Shown in pieces: positions 1-8,021 of a stretch of 64,000 bases of DNA. This DNA comes from JAWPMT01 sp965227935. Its GTDB lineage: Bacteria; Bacteroidota; Bacteroidia; Cytophagales; Cyclobacteriaceae. Where the stretch lies: positions 1,178,001 through 1,242,000 of the forward strand of contig CBDDGS010000019.1 of NCBI GenBank assembly GCA_965227935.1, written 5' to 3'. The notes under the pieces are model-generated. The model was given only the letters and a program-made list of their open reading frames with translations. It had not been told where the DNA came from and made no database searches. Position numbers and translations under genes: made by a program. Every line of letters begins with the position of its first letter. The stretch's first letter is position 1.

Positions 1-417
1 CTGCTCCAATCCCTGGGGTGTCTCACGGCTTCCTGCGGGTACTACAGCGGCATTGCAGATGACGACATCAAAGACAAGCCCCTTCTCTTGAAGGGTGGCG
101 ATCAATTTGTCAATGGCGTCGATATCGCTGAGGTCAACTTTTACCATTTCTACCGTCGAAGAACCGGTCAGCGACCGGATCCTCTCACCCGCTTCAGGGA
201 TGCCACTTCGACAGGCCATGATGACCGTAGCGCCCTTCTCCGCCAATTGTGTCGCTACAGCAAATCCTAATCCAGAATTAGCGCCTGTGATCAGACAGGT
301 CTTGCCCTTCATACTGACAGACTCGTCCAGTTGGCCTATCGGCTCTTGCTTTCGGAACAGATCTCGAATGCCCGATAGGGTTGCTGATACGGGGTTTTGG
401 TATTTCTGTTTGCTCAT
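1..417 (-). CDS. Short-chain dehydrogenase/reductase, partial (C-terminus beyond window)
   Basis: The first 139 residues of an NAD(P)-dependent oxidoreductase are present; the rest lies before base 1. The ATG at 417-415 is followed by about 35 polar residues. A Rossmann nucleotide-binding motif TGANSGLG then appears at about residues 43-50, followed by CNAA, a variant of the SDR NNAG motif, at about 122-125. The catalytic Ser-Tyr-Lys part is not in the window. The start codon overlaps the stop of the upstream sulfotransferase gene as ATGA, so the two are probably translationally coupled. The substrate cannot be told; its association with a DUF1214 protein and a sulfotransferase suggests lipid or steroid-like small-molecule metabolism, which is inference. 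Confidence 0.85.
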   Translation of the reverse strand, partial: MSKQKYQNPVSATLSGIRDLFRKQEPIGQLDESVSMKGKTCLITGANSGLGFAVATQLAEKGATVIMACRSGIPEAGERIRSLTGSSTVEMVKVDLSDIDAIDKLIATLQEKGLVFDVVICNAAVVPAGSRETPQGLEQ

Positions 418-1652
418 CCTTTTTTCTCCAATTGAAATCTGTCTACATATTCTTTGAAAACGGGCCGCTTCATGATATCCTCGTCTGTGAAGTCCTTGAT
501 TTCATACTTGTGGCGGCCAAATCTATGTTGGCCATGGCTTTTGAGGAAATCTTCAATCTTCTTCAGCTGCACATCGTCGAGTGGCATCTTGAGGAAATCG
601 TAGACACGCTCCATCGTAGGAAGGGGATCACTCACGAGCAGGTGGTAATCGATGTCCAGAAATTGCGCGTTGTGGTTTTCTCGAAAAGCCATCGACCGGG
701 AGAGTAGGCGTTCCATTTTCGTGATCCACTGTTCACCCACGACCTTCGGGTCGTTTTGGCTGCTGAACATTACTCGACCATGGAAGATCATGCTGCACAG
801 AGACGGTACAATGGCCGCGGGATGCCGATGTGTCTGCAAGTACTGTGTGCCGGGAAAGACATCTTCTACGACATCCAGCCACTCAAGGTGATGCGGGCTT
901 TTGAGTACCCAGCGTCCTCGAGGCCCGGTCCATTGCAACAGCTGTAGTAGCTGCTTCATGAATGCATAGGCGGGCCGTTGGTCCTGTTCTTCCAGCCAGC
1001 GGGCAAAACCCGGTACACTGGTAGTAGCCTCAGCCACTGTGCTTCTTAGCGAGATATCCAATAGCAGCACATCTTCCTCTGGAGACAGGTGCTGGATCGG
1101 GTGGATTGCAAAGAAGTCGGGGGCCAGGTATTTGACGGCTTTCTCGCTGGTTTTGGCCTCCTTTATTCTCTTGTCGGGATCCCCCTTGTCGAATGGGGCA
1201 GGGTTGAGGGCCTCCCATGATTTGAGCGATCTGATCCTTTCGTCCAAGGCCAGGAGGCGGTGGAGGAGCGTCGTGCCCGTCCTCTGCATGCCGGCAATCA
1301 AAAGGGGAGGCGGAATTGTCTCCTGCAATATTTCGGGGTGCTGCGTCCACCATTTTACAGCCCTGAGGCGATTGTTGAGAAGGTTGACCAGTCTTTGCTG
1401 CGCGACGAACTTACCAAAAGGATGAAGGTTGGCCTCACTATTGAGTGACTCCACCAATTGCTCAAGTGGCTCCACAAAGTCCATTGGGCCGAAATCACTC
1501 AATCGGGAGGAGCGAATGGCTCGCTTCATTAGCTGGTCGGCCTTAATAGGCTTTGAATGCCATTTCTGTACACCTCCGGCCAGAGAGTTGAAACTCCTGA
1601 CAGGGAAGGGCAGGGGCTTTACCTGGCCGGAACTGATGATATTATCAGTCAT
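414..1652 (-). CDS. Sulfotransferase family protein
   Basis: A 412-residue protein of the PAPS-dependent sulfotransferase family (Sulfotransferase_3-like). The 5'-phosphosulfate loop is clear at residues 121-128 (GMQRTGTT). A second conserved stretch, KSPHH, lies at 251-255, and a 3'-phosphate-binding-like HRHPAAIVPSL at 275-285. There is no signal peptide or membrane segment, so it should act in the cytoplasm. It starts 8 nt inside the end of the DUF1214 gene and ends with an ATGA overlap on the SDR gene, so it is the middle gene of a tight three-gene operon. The acceptor is unknown. Confidence 0.85.
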   Translation of the reverse strand: MTDNIISSGQVKPLPFPVRSFNSLAGGVQKWHSKPIKADQLMKRAIRSSRLSDFGPMDFVEPLEQLVESLNSEANLHPFGKFVAQQRLVNLLNNRLRAVKWWTQHPEILQETIPPPLLIAGMQRTGTTLLHRLLALDERIRSLKSWEALNPAPFDKGDPDKRIKEAKTSEKAVKYLAPDFFAIHPIQHLSPEEDVLLLDISLRSTVAEATTSVPGFARWLEEQDQRPAYAFMKQLLQLLQWTGPRGRWVLKSPHHLEWLDVVEDVFPGTQYLQTHRHPAAIVPSLCSMIFHGRVMFSSQNDPKVVGEQWITKMERLLSRSMAFRENHNAQFLDIDYHLLVSDPLPTMERVYDFLKMPLDDVQLKKIEDFLKSHGQHRFGRHKYEIKDFTDEDIMKRPVFKEYVDRFQLEKKG

Positions 1653-2835
1653 TGCCCGGGTTGATCAATGAATTGTAGGTAACGACCTTAGTCGAGGGGG
1701 TGGGCCACTCCTCAGCTTTCACCCAACGGAGGCACATCGTGCCCTCATCATGATGAGCGGTCTCTATCCAGTTAGGCAATTGAGGGTCTTTATGGGATAT
1801 GATGAGTCTCACAGAGCCGTCTTCATTGGCATGGGCAGAATGCTTGTTGAGTGTCACTTGATGATACCTGTAGTCCAGCGACTCCATCCAATAGTTGTTG
1901 AGCTGAAAGTTCCAATAGTCACAATCCGGCGGTATGAAATCGATTAGGAGCACCTCGCCCTCCTTCAGTTCCCAGTGGCTGTGATAGTAGGCAATGTTTT
2001 CATCACCGCCCGCTGCTGTGGAAGTTGCCGGATCAAATAGGGGGAGGGTGTTGGTGTGCTTTTTGAAACCAGCGGACCATCTCGCAAAGAACATGCCGGC
2101 ACCGGCCACAAAAGCGCTGGCAGATGCTAGTCCCTGATCTACCAGCTCTGCTGTCAGTGGGTCTGGTCGATCTGGGCCGCCAATACACTCAATATGTATG
2201 TCCGCCAGGTCCTCGGACTCCTTATCCAGGAAAGTCTGACGTACGATTAGGAGGCTCGAATCCGGGGCCATGGGCAGCCAGTTTTTCCCCTTTTTCTGCT
2301 GACTCAGCATGATCTCAAAGGAGCCATCAGCTTCTATTTCGAGGTCGGAGGCCTCCAGGGCGCCCGATAGTTGCATGCCGCCTTCTTTGCCATAATCTCC
2401 TCTTTGGGTCGCAAAACCCAGGTAGTGAGCTGTTTTTCGGTTGCCGTAGAGTCGGTACTCGTATTCGCCACTGATTTTGCAGTTCATGTAGTAGTTGTCC
2501 GGATTATCGGCGCCGAGTTTCACGGTCTCATGGACCATCCGCCGAAGCACCGGGAACTTTGGGTCTGCATATTCCACAAAGGCTTCCAAACCTGCACGGG
2601 TCATTCGAGAGAGGTATCTAAAGCCCTCCGCCTGATTGAATGCGTCACGGGGGGCACCGCTGTATACCATGGCAGCACCTGCTGCTTTCAATGAATCACA
2701 GAATTCTTCCCACGCCTTTCCAGTGACAATGCGTTGGTCATGTACATCTGTCTCACTAAGTCCTCTTAGTGACAACCACCCGAGCCGAATTTTGCGGTAG
2801 AGGTTTAGGAATTGGAAGACGAGTCGTTTTAACAT
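1645..2835 (-). CDS. DUF1214 domain-containing protein
   Basis: A 396-residue protein of unknown biochemical role. The C-terminal third (about residues 260-390) matches the DUF1214 pattern: a hydrophobic strand then IPPDCDYWNFQLNNYW, then a Tyr-rich segment, a DGSVRLIISHKDP stretch and a final WIET...G...LRW region. The N-terminal part has no recognised domain. The first ~20 residues are basic/hydrophobic but not a clean signal peptide. It is the first gene of the operon with the overlapping sulfotransferase and SDR genes. DUF1214 proteins often sit beside such enzymes, so it may be an accessory or uncharacterised enzyme of the same pathway. Function is not established. Confidence 0.75.
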   Translation of the reverse strand: MLKRLVFQFLNLYRKIRLGWLSLRGLSETDVHDQRIVTGKAWEEFCDSLKAAGAAMVYSGAPRDAFNQAEGFRYLSRMTRAGLEAFVEYADPKFPVLRRMVHETVKLGADNPDNYYMNCKISGEYEYRLYGNRKTAHYLGFATQRGDYGKEGGMQLSGALEASDLEIEADGSFEIMLSQQKKGKNWLPMAPDSSLLIVRQTFLDKESEDLADIHIECIGGPDRPDPLTAELVDQGLASASAFVAGAGMFFARWSAGFKKHTNTLPLFDPATSTAAGGDENIAYYHSHWELKEGEVLLIDFIPPDCDYWNFQLNNYWMESLDYRYHQVTLNKHSAHANEDGSVRLIISHKDPQLPNWIETAHHDEGTMCLRWVKAEEWPTPSTKVVTYNSLINPGND

Positions 2836-2969
2836 CGGGTTTCAGTTGATGGATGGCAGTAAATATAAATCAAGTCCGTCCACCAGAAATCAAAGGCCAC
2901 CAAGACGTTTGTCAGACCCGATGGAAGCTAAAAATAACGTTCCGGGTACACGTTAATGAAATAAAGCTG

Positions 2970-3869
2970 CTAGTGTTCCGTCAGTTCGCTGTGTTTGGTC
3001 CCCACAACAATTTCGGCCTGGTCATCGCCGACGAGATCTGAGTCCTCCTGTAAGGGAGTATCACCTGGTTGGGGAAAAGGACGATTAAGAAAAAAGACCT
3101 GAAGCTCTTCCGTGGTATCGAGTAAATCAGTCTGTGTCCAAACACCCTCCCTGAATTCGTAGACAAACGCGATATCTTGTTGTTCCTTGTAGCTTTCCGC
3201 ACCGACGAGGAGCATTTCGTTGCGGAATTCCACATACTTTCCGAATCGAACGACATTCCGGTCTTTGCGTGGCTGGATTTTCTGCTGAAACGTCCATTCA
3301 CCAATTTTTGGCGATTGATACACATATACAGCTCCGGTGTGCAGATAGGCACTATTGGCGCTGGGCGCTCCGATGGCCACTTTTGTCATTGTCTGCGCCA
3401 CACCATAGCCAAAATCATCACGAGGGGCGCCATCTGGGGCAGCGAAACGCATGGTTTTGCGCCACATATGGCCGTATTTTTCGAACAGGTACGCTTCACC
3501 CTGGTGCAGCTGTCCGCCACCCGGCGCCCCCACAATGGCCGTAGTATGAAGAAGATCCACGTCAAAGCCGAAAGCTGCATTGGCCGTGAGCCCCTTTGGC
3601 GCAAGAGTAGCCATGCTTAGTTCTTTTGAATCGACCTGTCGATGGATGTAGGCGCGGCCGATCGACTTGTCATCGAAGTTGGGAAAACCGGATATTTGGT
3701 ATTCTTTGGACCTTTCCTCGGGGTCCTTGGATAGTTGCAGGCGATCAAAGAGGAAGGCCTTCTCCTCATTAGAAAACGTTGGAGACACCGTATTTTGAGC
3801 GCTCGTACCGGTTGTACGACACACAATTACTGCAAGCAGCAAAAGTAGCCTTGGCGTAGTTTTGTTCAT
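2970..3869 (-). CDS. Secreted FG-GAP repeat protein (paralog 1)
   Basis: A 299-residue secreted beta-propeller-type protein. I chose the ATG at 3869, not one 45 nt upstream, because it gives a clean signal peptide (basic MNKTTPR, then a Leu-rich core, ending near TSAQ). Repeats with the integrin-like FG-GAP pattern follow: AAFGFDVDLLHTTAIVGAPG, DDFGYGVAQTMTKVAIGAP and VRFGKYVEFRNEMLLVGA, each before a strand describing a value (AYLFE, VYVYQ, AFVYE). The N-terminal segment (FSNEEKAFLFDRL ... YQISG ... GRAYIH) is shared with the paralog at 6207-7025. It lies downstream of the copper lipoprotein pair, on the same strand. Such repeats usually bind ligands or ions outside the cell; the partner is unknown. 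Confidence 0.8.
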   Translation of the reverse strand: MNKTTPRLLLLLAVIVCRTTGTSAQNTVSPTFSNEEKAFLFDRLQLSKDPEERSKEYQISGFPNFDDKSIGRAYIHRQVDSKELSMATLAPKGLTANAAFGFDVDLLHTTAIVGAPGGGQLHQGEAYLFEKYGHMWRKTMRFAAPDGAPRDDFGYGVAQTMTKVAIGAPSANSAYLHTGAVYVYQSPKIGEWTFQQKIQPRKDRNVVRFGKYVEFRNEMLLVGAESYKEQQDIAFVYEFREGVWTQTDLLDTTEELQVFFLNRPFPQPGDTPLQEDSDLVGDDQAEIVVGTKHSELTEH

Positions 3870-4033
3870 CGACTGGGTGGTCTTGTGATGCTTCCAGCGA
3901 GAAACTATCTCCAATCAGTTCTTTAGTTCACTCCAGTGTATGACCCTGTGGATAAGGGATTTGGAGCCATGATGAACCTGAAAATTACCGCCTTTGTCCC
4001 ACATCTCCAATGAATGGGCCGGAATTCTGACCG

Positions 4034-4049
4034 TTGAATGGGAATTTTT
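4034..4049. repeat. 16-nt element shared upstream of two FG-GAP genes (second copy)
   Basis: Identical to 7212-7227 and upstream of FG-GAP paralog 1 (start at 3869). Unlike the copy at 7212, no TAnnTTTG box is found at the matching distance, so the promoter for this gene was not located. Confidence 0.5.
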
Positions 4050-4084
4050 GTGATTGAGCAGGATGTTGTCCTGAAATTACGAGC

Positions 4085-4657
4085 CTATTGCGCTACAATC
4101 ACCCCACAGGCAATTTTCGGATTTGCATGCGTATGCGTGTGATTTTCGAAGCACTCGCGGTCGAAATTTTCAGGGTCACCATGTACAACTACCACCGATC
4201 CCAATATATCGCTACTGTGGCCCGTGCCTATGGACCATAACTCGGAATCTACTACCAGTGTACCGCTGCCGGAAGCGTCGGTGTTGACGTTACCAACATC
4301 CCCGGCCTTTGGTCGGGCCCAGACTTCACCAAGGTTGAGGACTTCACAGTAGTTTTCATTGCTGCCCTGGTTCCAATGATGACTGGGGTTTTCACAAGTG
4401 CCCATGTGTAGATGGACTGCGTGTCGATAGTTGGGAGTGAGCCCCTCTACAATGATCTCTAGTCGTAAGAAGCCGTCCATTTGAAATGCTTGTAGGCTGC
4501 CTACCTGAAGACTCCCTACTACGTAGCTGCTGTCAGGCTGTTGTCGAATGGACCAAACCTCCGCTGTGGCCATAGGCATTTTTGCACTACCATCGTCAGG
4601 TGTGGAACAGCTGAAGAGCACAAACATCACAAAAAGGGTGATCAGGAACCGCCTCAT
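4085..4657 (-). CDS. Cu/Zn superoxide dismutase-like lipoprotein lacking two zinc ligands
   Basis: A 190-residue protein with a lipoprotein signal peptide (lipobox LFSC, Cys17). The SodC-family landmarks are in order: HLHMGTC (His82 and His84 as copper ligands, Cys88 for the conserved disulfide), His93/His94 in SHHWN (bridging-His position), GDVGN with Asp120, VVVVHGD with His159 (fourth copper ligand), and KIACGV with Cys184. Between His94 and Asp120 there is no other histidine, so the ligands equivalent to bovine His71 and His80 are missing. The active-site Arg143 position is Lys. This fits a copper-only or degenerate SOD-like protein. It starts 15 nt after the stop of the cytochrome/PHM-like gene, so the two are probably cotranscribed. 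Whether it dismutates superoxide or stores or delivers copper cannot be told. Confidence 0.75.
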   Translation of the reverse strand: MRRFLITLFVMFVLFSCSTPDDGSAKMPMATAEVWSIRQQPDSSYVVGSLQVGSLQAFQMDGFLRLEIIVEGLTPNYRHAVHLHMGTCENPSHHWNQGSNENYCEVLNLGEVWARPKAGDVGNVNTDASGSGTLVVDSELWSIGTGHSSDILGSVVVVHGDPENFDRECFENHTHTHANPKIACGVIVAQ

Positions 4658-4672
4658 GACCTACAGAGCGCA

Positions 4673-6034
4673 TTAATAGTACGCCCCAAATAGCATCATC
4701 ATCTCATCAGTGCTCTGGAGCCCAAAGACAATGGTGCGCTCCCGGTTATTGTAATAGCTAGCTTCCAGCGTGAAACCAGTACCTGCGGCCATCGAAAGGG
4801 GGGGATCCAGTTGGAGAATGGGTGGGTGCTCCCAGTCATTGGTATAGTATACCAGCTCGCCGTCACGTGGGCCACCTGCGATGAAGACGCGAAACTCGGT
4901 CATATTCTCATGGGCGTGTGACCATAACTGAAAGACCTCCCGATCTTCGCCAAAGGTGAAGGTTTTGGTGAGTGTGGTGGTCTGCTTCGCGGGCAGCCGG
5001 ATGTCTTCGTTGCTGAGCCAAAGGATCTCGGCGACTTGGTTCACCTCGTCAACCGGTACCGTGTGCACGTTGGCATATACCTCGCCCATGATGGTCTCGT
5101 CAGTCCGATTGGCATAGTGACTGTTGAGGTCAAACCCTGTGTTTGCTGGCAGTCGCAAAGCAACACCTTCCGGGAATTGATAGGTGGTGTTAGGCCATTG
5201 CGTACCCTGCACAAATTGGTGGTATTGCATCGTCAGAAGTGTATTGAAATCGAAACTCCCGTTTTCGTCGTAGATATCGCGGATCACACCAGGCTGGGGG
5301 AGGGCATTTGCAGCAAGTTCGTCACTAAAGTTGTATAGGATGAAGTGATGCGAACCGGGAGCCATTGTAATCTCGATCTTTTTGATGTAGATGGGCTCAG
5401 GGTTGTTCAACTCCTCATAAATGAATATTTCTCGGTCCCGGTTTGGAAGGATCGGAAAGGGCTCAACGTGAAACTGATACCCCTGTGCAGGAAGCGCAAG
5501 CGGTTCAAAGGGAAGCTCTTGAAACTTTGTGGTATCCTCTAGTAGATCCAATTCGGCGACTTTGCCCTCCAGCGGTGCCCCGGAGATGATCCATTTCCTG
5601 ATAAACTCCAGCTCGCCGTTGGTCAGGAAATCCCCTCCCAGAGGCATGAGTGATCCATATCCCGGGTGGTCGGCGAAGAAGTGCTCCTGGTCCGGGGCAT
5701 TGATCTTCTCCCAAAGAAAGCTCTTGTGAAGCGATTCGATACCCAGTTCACCGACGAGCAAGAGCCCGTCATCAAGAGCGGCCTGATTCTTTGGTGCACG
5801 ATTGACAAGCTGTTCGTAAGATACGTCCGCTGTGAGGATGAGGTCCGATTGGCGTGCAAAGGAAGTGCCGGCGGCGTGACAACTGGTACAGTCCCGGTCC
5901 CATATTTCTCCCTGGATGAGTGCGTAAGTTGACTCGTAGGCGTCGAGTCTAACCGATGGATCCTCTGAATCGTCGGAGCAGCCAGTTGTGAGTATTAAAG
6001 CGAGTACAGCGACCAGTCCTTTCAACCACTTCAT
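4673..6034 (-). CDS. Cytochrome c / copper type II monooxygenase-like lipoprotein
   Basis: A 453-residue predicted lipoprotein (lipobox TTGC, Cys19). Residues 49-53 are CTSCH, a c-type heme site, and GSLMPLGG around Met130 could supply the axial Met. The C-terminal two thirds resemble the peptidylglycine hydroxylating monooxygenase (PHM/DBH) fold, with all six copper ligands visible: His229-His230 and His306 for the first copper, and His373-x-His375 plus a Met in DEMMMLFG (about 445-447) for the second. Such heme-c plus Cu2-monooxygenase fusions are known in environmental bacteria but their substrates are largely unknown. It is the first gene of a two-gene unit with the SOD-like lipoprotein. 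Expected location is the periplasmic side or outer membrane. Confidence 0.75.
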   Translation of the reverse strand: MKWLKGLVAVLALILTTGCSDDSEDPSVRLDAYESTYALIQGEIWDRDCTSCHAAGTSFARQSDLILTADVSYEQLVNRAPKNQAALDDGLLLVGELGIESLHKSFLWEKINAPDQEHFFADHPGYGSLMPLGGDFLTNGELEFIRKWIISGAPLEGKVAELDLLEDTTKFQELPFEPLALPAQGYQFHVEPFPILPNRDREIFIYEELNNPEPIYIKKIEITMAPGSHHFILYNFSDELAANALPQPGVIRDIYDENGSFDFNTLLTMQYHQFVQGTQWPNTTYQFPEGVALRLPANTGFDLNSHYANRTDETIMGEVYANVHTVPVDEVNQVAEILWLSNEDIRLPAKQTTTLTKTFTFGEDREVFQLWSHAHENMTEFRVFIAGGPRDGELVYYTNDWEHPPILQLDPPLSMAAGTGFTLEASYYNNRERTIVFGLQSTDEMMMLFGAYY

Positions 6035-6139
6035 AATTCGTTCTTTGACCAGTGTACAAGATACGTTGAAATGAATGGAATGACCTACTCAAAAGTTACT
6101 CTTTTGGCTCCAGAACGTATACTAGCTGCTTTTTCAATA

Positions 6140-6168
6140 CAAAACCCCAAAGAGCATTTGGGGTTTTG
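6140..6168 (-). terminator. Hairpin, likely transcription terminator
   Basis: A perfect 12-bp stem (CAAAACCCCAAA at 6140-6151 pairs with 6157-6168) closes a 5-nt loop. It lies 39 nt past the stop of the FG-GAP gene 6207-7025 on the same strand and before the next operon. No strong U-run follows on the minus strand, so termination is inferred from the hairpin and its position. Confidence 0.6.
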
Positions 6169-6206
6169 AGGCTTAAAGGTTAGGCTGTATATCGGTAGTT
6201 AATTTT

Positions 6207-7025
6207 TTAACGGGCCTTGGAGATCTGAGGGTTTCCGGCGATGTGCCTATAGATCTGCTCAGAGGAGAGAAGCGCCTGCTCCGTGGACCAGAAACCGTCT
6301 CGGTGGGAATAGGCGAAGGCGAAGTTGCGATCGAGGTCACCCACATTGATGGTCTCAGCACCTACTATAAATGTTGCTCCGGCGTCTTCTATGTACATAC
6401 CGAAGGAAGTGATCATTTTTTCATTGTCAGGAACGAGTTTCTCGACCTGCGTCCAAGTGTTTGCGGCAGTCTCTTCGAAAATGTACACGGCGCCGCTGTC
6501 TTTGTATTTGACGTCAGCACCGGGGGCGCCGATATAGATGTACTTACCAGCAATGTGCACAGAGAAGCCGAAATCGTCCCTCGTTTGGGAATCGGTCGAA
6601 GTGAGGCGGGCCACTTTTGCCCAAGCATTCCCCATTCGACGAAAAACGTAGACCGACCCGGTTGCCAGAATGCCATCACCGGGAGCACCCACTACCGCGA
6701 GATCCCCTTTGATCTGCGCTGAAAAGCCGAAATAGGCCATGGGAGTCAATTCCTTGGGTGAAAGGACAGCTAGACTCACAGTTTTCTCATCGAACTGCTT
6801 ATGGATATAGGCTCGTCCTGCTTTTTGGTCGTGGTCAGGATTACCGCTGATTTGATAACCAGCTAGTCTTTCAGCTGCCGGCTTCTTTAGCTCAAGGCGC
6901 TGACGCAAGAAAGCGAGTTCGTCGTTACTAAAATTATGAGAAGAGGTTTGGGCGTACCCAGCAAATGGGAGACTTGCGGCGGCAATGGCGATGACAAGTA
7001 CTGTATGGCGGTAAAATCTTTTCAT
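6207..7025 (-). CDS. Secreted FG-GAP repeat protein (paralog 2)
   Basis: A 272-residue secreted protein with a signal peptide ending near GYAQ (residues 1-26). The N-terminal region FSNDELAFLRQRLEL ... YQISG ... GRAYIHKQ is clearly homologous to the protein at 2970-3869. FG-GAP repeats follow: AYFGFSAQIKGDLAVVGAPG, DDFGFSVHIAGKYIYIGAPG and TSFGMYIEDAGATFIVGA, each followed by a VYVF/VYIF/AFAY strand. It is likely an extracytoplasmic beta-propeller. A Bacteroidota-type promoter sits at 7178-7208. A hairpin follows the gene, so it is probably monocistronic. The ligand is unknown. Confidence 0.8.
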   Translation of the reverse strand: MKRFYRHTVLVIAIAAASLPFAGYAQTSSHNFSNDELAFLRQRLELKKPAAERLAGYQISGNPDHDQKAGRAYIHKQFDEKTVSLAVLSPKELTPMAYFGFSAQIKGDLAVVGAPGDGILATGSVYVFRRMGNAWAKVARLTSTDSQTRDDFGFSVHIAGKYIYIGAPGADVKYKDSGAVYIFEETAANTWTQVEKLVPDNEKMITSFGMYIEDAGATFIVGAETINVGDLDRNFAFAYSHRDGFWSTEQALLSSEQIYRHIAGNPQISKAR

Positions 7026-7177
7026 CTAAGGCAAAATTTCAATTGAACTTGGTGTTCGTAGTGTTTTAGTGAGTGCCTTTCCTGAAGTGGTTCTTTTCGA
7101 TGAGCGAATGTCAGTTGAGATGGAGTGAGATGGGTAAGCTGGCGGCTGTTGTCTCTACTAACGTTCTAATTATGTGC

Positions 7178-7208
7178 CAAATATAGAAGTAGAAATTGAC
7201 TCTTGCAA
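7178..7208 (-). promoter_or_regulatory. Bacteroidota-type promoter for FG-GAP paralog 2
   Basis: On the minus strand the site reads TTG (7208-7206), 20 nt, then TATATTTG (7185-7178). This matches the phylum's -33 TTG / -7 TAnnTTTG pattern. It lies about 150 nt upstream of the start codon at 7025. The 16-mer shared with the other FG-GAP locus lies just upstream of the -33 box. Confidence 0.6.
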
Positions 7209-7211
7209 TGA

Positions 7212-7227
7212 TTGAATGGGAATTTTT
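7212..7227. repeat. 16-nt element shared upstream of two FG-GAP genes
   Basis: TTGAATGGGAATTTTT is identical to bases 4034-4049. Both copies lie upstream of an FG-GAP paralog, 186 and 164 nt before the start codons. It may be a regulator site or a remnant of the duplication that made the paralogs. Confidence 0.5.
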
Positions 7228-7373
7228 CAAGAATGAACGAGAAAAGTGCCGTTTCAACGGGAATTAGGGCCCTGTGCAACGCAAAATAATTGTAGATAAT
7301 GGTCGTATGACCTTTTGCTCGGGGGAGGTGCGTACGGATCGTAGGGGAGAAGTGATTGGTTCGTCAGGGAGGA

Positions 7374-7403
7374 TGGCCAGAGGTTTCCTTTTTTCTCTGG
7401 CCA
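7374..7403. repeat. Inverted repeat (hairpin) in intergenic region
   Basis: TGGCCAGAG (7374-7382) pairs perfectly with CTCTGGCCA (7395-7403) around a T-rich 12-nt loop. Beyond a 1-nt bulge the pairing continues with AGG / CCT. No gene end lies close by, so its role is unclear; it could be a terminator for an unseen transcript or a small RNA. Confidence 0.45.
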
Positions 7404-8021
7404 CCTTCTCATGTTCAATGGATGGGTCCTAGTGGTTGATAGGGTCGAAGTCCACGCACAGCGCGTTCTTCATTTGAAGCAAAGGGACCTAGAGACTTTC
7501 CCACACCTGGGACTGGAAAAGCTCCGTGAACTGATGGTCACATGGTCCTTGAGCTTAGTTAAAGTAAGTAGTTTTCAGAGGTTGGGGTTGAGATCATAAG
7601 GGCGGTCTCATGGAGTGGGTGTATGGGTGAGACCCATTATCGACAGATGAGGAGCAGCTTTTTCACATTGTCAGTCTCATCTATCTGGTTCCAAAAGTAT
7701 GAAATAGTAACGTATTGAACAAGCGTTGAGCAGGGAAAAATGGAATATGAATGGGAATATTGAGGGATGAGTGGGTATGTGTCAAATACCGGTGCTTTTA
7801 CCAGAATATGGGAGAGAAGCCTCAAGCCGCTTCCTGCGCAGGTCTCGGGGCTGGGGCCATATGATGGCTATTAGAGCGTTAGCGAATCAAAGGGAAAATA
7901 CCGGACAAGCCGGCAGGTTCGTAGGGGAAAACGTGAGGGGAAGCAAAAAAGAAACAGCGATGCCAATACTGACACCGCTGTATTCGAGAAGATGATTGCT
8001 TGTTAGGGCTTTTAATTTCTT

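Larger units (their letters stand above)
7026..8021. other. Long intergenic region with a promoter and a hairpin, no convincing gene
   Basis: Almost 1 kb without a supportable gene; the short open frames here have no signal, domain or paralog match. It holds the promoter of the FG-GAP gene (7178-7208), a 16-mer also found upstream of paralog 1 (7212-7227), and a 9-bp hairpin (7374-7403). A weaker inverted repeat (ACAGCG 7954-7959 / CGCTGT 7976-7981) lies just past the stop of the FG-GAP gene 8022-8831 and could help end its transcript. Confidence 0.6.

Noticed and set aside
7411..7995. Short open frames between FG-GAP genes
   Set aside because: No similarity to the FG-GAP paralogs, no signal peptide, no domain.
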